Assembly: GCA_028527945.1 (NCBI GenBank)
Contig: JAQQAK010000429.1
Coordinates: 1 to 8,390 of the forward strand
Source: Spirochaetaceae bacterium
GTDB lineage: Bacteria; Spirochaetota; Spirochaetia; UBA9216
Reading direction: 5' to 3'
DNA: 8,390 bases
Positions 6,237 through 8,390 of the stretch are shown here, in pieces. Every line of letters begins with the position of its first letter. Within the stretch, counting starts at the first letter, position 1. A program made the position numbers and the translations under genes. Below the pieces are notes generated by a model. That model did no database searches. It was not told where the DNA came from and saw nothing but the letters and a program-made list of their open reading frames with translations.

Positions 6237-6265
6237 CATTTGAGCAACAGCTTGAATGTTTTTTT
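6237..6265 (+). terminator. Second terminator, behind the orphan tRNA 3' end
   Basis: CATTTGAGC (6237-6245) pairs with GCTTGAATG (6250-6258) over nine base pairs, two of them G-T wobbles, with an AACA loop. Seven Ts follow at once (6259-6265). It lies where a tRNA terminator would be expected relative to the orphan 3' end, which suggests it may have been the original terminator of the tRNA locus before the duplication. Confidence 0.72.
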
Positions 6266-6373
6266 ATTTAGATAATCCCTACTAGCGAATAATAGATTAG
6301 GTAATTTAAAGGCTCTGTATTTTATGTAATTTTTTAATTTTATATACGAAAATATATTATTATATTAAAATAC

Positions 6374-6420
6374 TATATAGTTCTTCTTAGGATTAACCAG
6401 ATTCTAAAAAGAACTATATA
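6374..6420 (+). repeat. Long inverted repeat ahead of the HD-GYP gene
   Basis: TATATAGTTCTT (6374-6385) and AAGAACTATATA (6409-6420) are perfect inverted copies. After one C-A mismatch, TTAG (6387-6390) pairs with CTAA (6404-6407), giving a 17-position stem with a single mismatch and a 13-base loop (6391-6403). It ends 11 bases before the ribosome site AAGGAG (6432-6437). No T-run follows, so it is not a terminator. It could be a two-fold symmetric operator or a structured 5' leader. It does not resemble a cyclic di-GMP riboswitch. The rest of 6266-6373 is AT-rich with no gene and no promoter I can place with confidence. Confidence 0.6.
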
Positions 6421-6448
6421 AAATGTTTCTTAAGGAGAAATAATAATT

Positions 6449-8185
6449 TTGTCAACACAAAATATTTCAACAGAGCATGGTACAGCTTTCTTTAAAAAAA
6501 ATGAAAATATTTGTATTAAATTCTCAATTGATGGCAAAATAATTGAGTTTAACAAAACTGCTCTTGAGTTTTTTGATACCAACGCAAGCTACTTTCTTGG
6601 CAAATCAATCTTGTCAGTTTTTACAAAAGACGCTCAGCAAAAAGCAACGACTCTATATAATGAATGGTTAAATGAAAACATTCTTGACATGAAGCATATT
6701 GAATTATGTAACAATTCTGGCAAAAGAAAGGAAGTGTACTGGTCTGTAATCCCTTCCCAGGAAAAGGATATTTTTATATCATTTTTCAGAAGCAGCACAA
6801 ATGTCGCAAACAAAGATTTAAAGCTTAAACGTATTGAATCTATGGCTAATATAGGAACCTGGGACATATGGCATGACACAAGCTCCTTTGAGTGTTCAGA
6901 TGAAACATTTAGAATATTCGGCAAAGATCCTGAAACATGCGAACCCAACCCAAGATGTTTTTGGAATTTAATACATGAACCAGACAGAAAAAAACTAAGA
7001 AAACAGTTTGATGCCTCCATAAATAAAGGGCTAACATATTTTTACGCAAAATACAGAATAGTTCACGGTCTATCAGGCAAACTTAAATGGGTATACAACA
7101 AATTTTATCATAACTATAACAGCAATGGAGATCTAATATCTACATCAGGAATTATTCAGGATATAGATACCTCCGAAGAACAAAAGCTCTATTATGAAAG
7201 ATTCTACCAGGTTATAAAATATGCTACAATTCCTGCAGTTTTAACAGATTCTAATGGTAAAATACTATTTGTTAACCATGCGGTAGAGAACCTATACGAG
7301 CATAAAACGTCAGAACTTGTAGGAAAAACCCCCTCTGTATACAACTCAGGACGAAAAGCCTATTTCAATTATTGGGGCTTTACAGACGAAGAATATGAAC
7401 AATATTTTTCATCGATGTGGAAAGATTTAAAGAATCAGGATAAAGGCTTCTGGGAAGGTGAAGTTCTAAATAAAACAGGAACTGGCGAACTATTATTAGT
7501 CTATCTTTATATTTTTGCGATACGAGATGAACATAAAGAAATTGTATCTTACGTCGGAGCCAATATAAATATATCAAAGCATAGGAAAGAAGAAGAAAGT
7601 GCAAGAATAGAAACATATAGAGCAATAGCAAGTATTGCAGAATATAGAGACAATGAAACAGGAAAACATATGGCCAGAATTGGTGAATATTGCTATATCC
7701 TGTCTTCCATGCTTGGCTTGTCTCATAAATTCTGTAACGATATCAGAATATTTTCACCTCTGCATGATATTGGAAAAGTAGGAATTCCTGACAATGTTTT
7801 ATTAGCACCCAGAAAACTTTCAACAGAAGAGTTTGAGAAAATCAAAACTCATACAAAAATAGGTTATGAGATCTTAAAGGACAGACCCTTTATGGAAATG
7901 GCCGCAGACATTGCTTATAGCCATCAGGAGAAGTTTGACGGCACAGGATACCCTAGAGGCCTATCAGGAAAGGATATTCCTCTGTCAGCAAGAATCTGCA
8001 CAGTAGTAGATGTCTATGACGCACTAAGAAGCCGAAGACCATATAAAGAACCTTATTCAGAAGAGAAATCAATAAGCATTATAGAAGAAGGCAAAGGAAC
8101 TCACTTTGATCCAGAAATAGTTGATGCGTTTCTTAAATATAGAAGTGAGATGAATGAGATCTTTGAAACTTTGATAGATGATTAA
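6449..8185 (+). CDS. PAS-PAS-PAS-HD-GYP cyclic di-GMP phosphodiesterase (putative)
   Basis: A 578-residue soluble signalling protein with no membrane segment or signal peptide. Three PAS-type sensor domains can be read: about 15-118; about 128-245, a PAS_3-like domain (FWNLIHEPDR... KWVYNKF... GIIQDIDTSEEQ); and about 250-378, with a PAC-like end (YVGANINISKHRKEEE). The C-terminal HD-GYP domain (about 385-575) looks catalytically intact: E397 in AEYRDNETGKH, H439-D440 in LHDIGKVGIPD, H468 in THTKIGYEIL, H492 in SHQEKFDGTGYP with the GYP signature at 500-502, D521 in VVDVYDAL, and HFDP (552-555). HD-GYP enzymes bind metals and hydrolyse cyclic di-GMP to pGpG or GMP. The PAS ligand is unknown. 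The TTG start at 6449 is chosen since no in-frame ATG precedes the first PAS domain and AAGGAG (6432-6437) lies 11 bases upstream. Its stop overlaps that of the opposing gene. Confidence 0.93.
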   Translation: MSTQNISTEHGTAFFKKNENICIKFSIDGKIIEFNKTALEFFDTNASYFLGKSILSVFTKDAQQKATTLYNEWLNENILDMKHIELCNNSGKRKEVYWSVIPSQEKDIFISFFRSSTNVANKDLKLKRIESMANIGTWDIWHDTSSFECSDETFRIFGKDPETCEPNPRCFWNLIHEPDRKKLRKQFDASINKGLTYFYAKYRIVHGLSGKLKWVYNKFYHNYNSNGDLISTSGIIQDIDTSEEQKLYYERFYQVIKYATIPAVLTDSNGKILFVNHAVENLYEHKTSELVGKTPSVYNSGRKAYFNYWGFTDEEYEQYFSSMWKDLKNQDKGFWEGEVLNKTGTGELLLVYLYIFAIRDEHKEIVSYVGANINISKHRKEEESARIETYRAIASIAEYRDNETGKHMARIGEYCYILSSMLGLSHKFCNDIRIFSPLHDIGKVGIPDNVLLAPRKLSTEEFEKIKTHTKIGYEILKDRPFMEMAADIAYSHQEKFDGTGYPRGLSGKDIPLSARICTVVDVYDALRSRRPYKEPYSEEKSISIIEEGKGTHFDPEIVDAFLKYRSEMNEIFETLIDD

Positions 8186-8390
8186 ATAAGCTGTGGCAAA
8201 CTACGATCAGTTTGCTCTGCAGCATTGAACAAATCACATAAAATCAACCACTCCGGAGCAGAGCTCCGAAGTATGGTTGGTTCTGCAAGGAATTGGTTTA
8301 GACGGTCAGGTTTCATACCCAACACAAAAATACTCTTTCCAAATAGAAGATTCCGCATGTAGAATCCTGCTAAAGCAGGGCGGGGTATTA
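8182..8390 (-). CDS. C-terminal 68 codons of an unidentified leftward gene (partial)
   Basis: The minus strand is open from the right edge of the window to a TAA at 8184-8182, giving 68 residues that start IPRPALAGFYMRNLLFGKS and end EQTDRSLPQLI. The gene continues beyond the window; an internal ATG at 8358 could also be a start. I do not recognise the family. The sequence has the mix of hydrophobic and charged residues of a real protein (for example APEWLILCDLFNAAEQ). Its stop overlaps the HD-GYP stop by four bases in a tight convergent arrangement. Against it, the opposite strand is also open in register over most of this stretch and two hairpins lie inside it, so a non-coding reading remains possible. 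Confidence 0.55.
   Translation of the reverse strand, partial: IPRPALAGFYMRNLLFGKSIFVLGMKPDRLNQFLAEPTILRSSAPEWLILCDLFNAAEQTDRSLPQLI
8190..8223 (+). terminator. Hairpin after the HD-GYP gene (possible terminator)
   Basis: GCAAACT (8196-8202) pairs perfectly with AGTTTGC (8209-8215), and GCTG (8190-8193) can close with CAGC (8220-8223) across an internal loop. It starts five bases after the stop codon, where a terminator would be expected. No T-run follows, so it is at best an atypical terminator or a 3'-end stabiliser. It would lie inside the 3' end of the opposing gene. Confidence 0.35.

Noticed and set aside
5975..6247. 90-codon minus-strand open frame across the tRNA and the repeat element
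   Set aside because: It is the antisense reading of the tRNA (giving a GRIRTYGLRVMSPTSCQLLYPA-like stretch) and of the GC-rich repeat. It has no independent support as a gene.
6266..6448. Cyclic di-GMP riboswitch ahead of the HD-GYP gene
   Set aside because: None of the conserved GEMM-type core is present; the leader is AT-rich and contains only the simple inverted repeat.
6634..7020. 128-codon minus-strand open frame inside the PAS/HD-GYP gene
   Set aside because: It is antisense to the PAS domains. The plus-strand protein has clear domain structure, and the minus translation is a serine/phenylalanine/leucine-rich shadow.
8266..8276. CCGAAGTATGG resembling 6136-6146 in the tRNA-associated element
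   Set aside because: Only nine consecutive bases match, which is expected by chance in a window this size, and the flanks do not align.
1..8390. CRISPR array, toxin-antitoxin pair, defence island or phage genes
   Set aside because: There are no regularly spaced repeats and no integrase, transposase, nuclease or small paired genes; every long frame is accounted for by ordinary genes.

Overview
The window is AT-rich DNA (roughly 35-40 % GC by eye) from a bacterium. It carries housekeeping genes (argH, clpB, an initiator tRNA) beside signalling and envelope genes (a lipoprotein, a PrsW-type membrane protease, a PAS/HD-GYP protein). The lipobox L-F-S-C, the PAS-HD-GYP architecture and the general look of ArgH would fit a spirochaete or another bacterium with an outer membrane. 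That placement is an impression, not a demonstrated result. The first 13 bases match the 3' end of the standard Illumina adapter, so the window probably starts at a contig end and genomic sequence begins at base 14.

Layout. Bases 14-51 hold the last codons of a rightward gene, followed by two hairpin terminators (66-87 and 122-148, the second probably bidirectional). Two leftward genes follow: argH (181-1545) and, upstream of it in the same direction, clpB (1622-4198). A 129-bp divergent promoter region separates clpB from a rightward lipoprotein gene (4328-5104) with a near-consensus promoter and a strong terminator. Next come a PrsW-family protease (5214-5885) and an initiator tRNA-Met (5984-6056) with a canonical promoter and its own terminator.

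Between the tRNA and the next gene (6057-6448) lies the most unusual part. An 18-bp exact copy of the tRNA 3' end sits 172 bp downstream. In front of it is a GC-rich, T-poor segment of about 94 bp bracketed by pieces of a tRNA T-arm, and behind it is a second terminator. An AT-rich stretch then ends in a 17-bp-stem inverted repeat just ahead of the ribosome binding site of the PAS-PAS-PAS-HD-GYP gene (6449-8185). That gene's stop overlaps the stop of a leftward gene running off the right edge (8182-8390), which I do not recognise.

ArgH makes arginine, ClpB rescues aggregated proteins, and the HD-GYP protein probably breaks down cyclic di-GMP in response to a PAS-sensed signal. I see no gene cluster forming a new multi-gene system. 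The best candidate for something undescribed is the small element next to the initiator tRNA.
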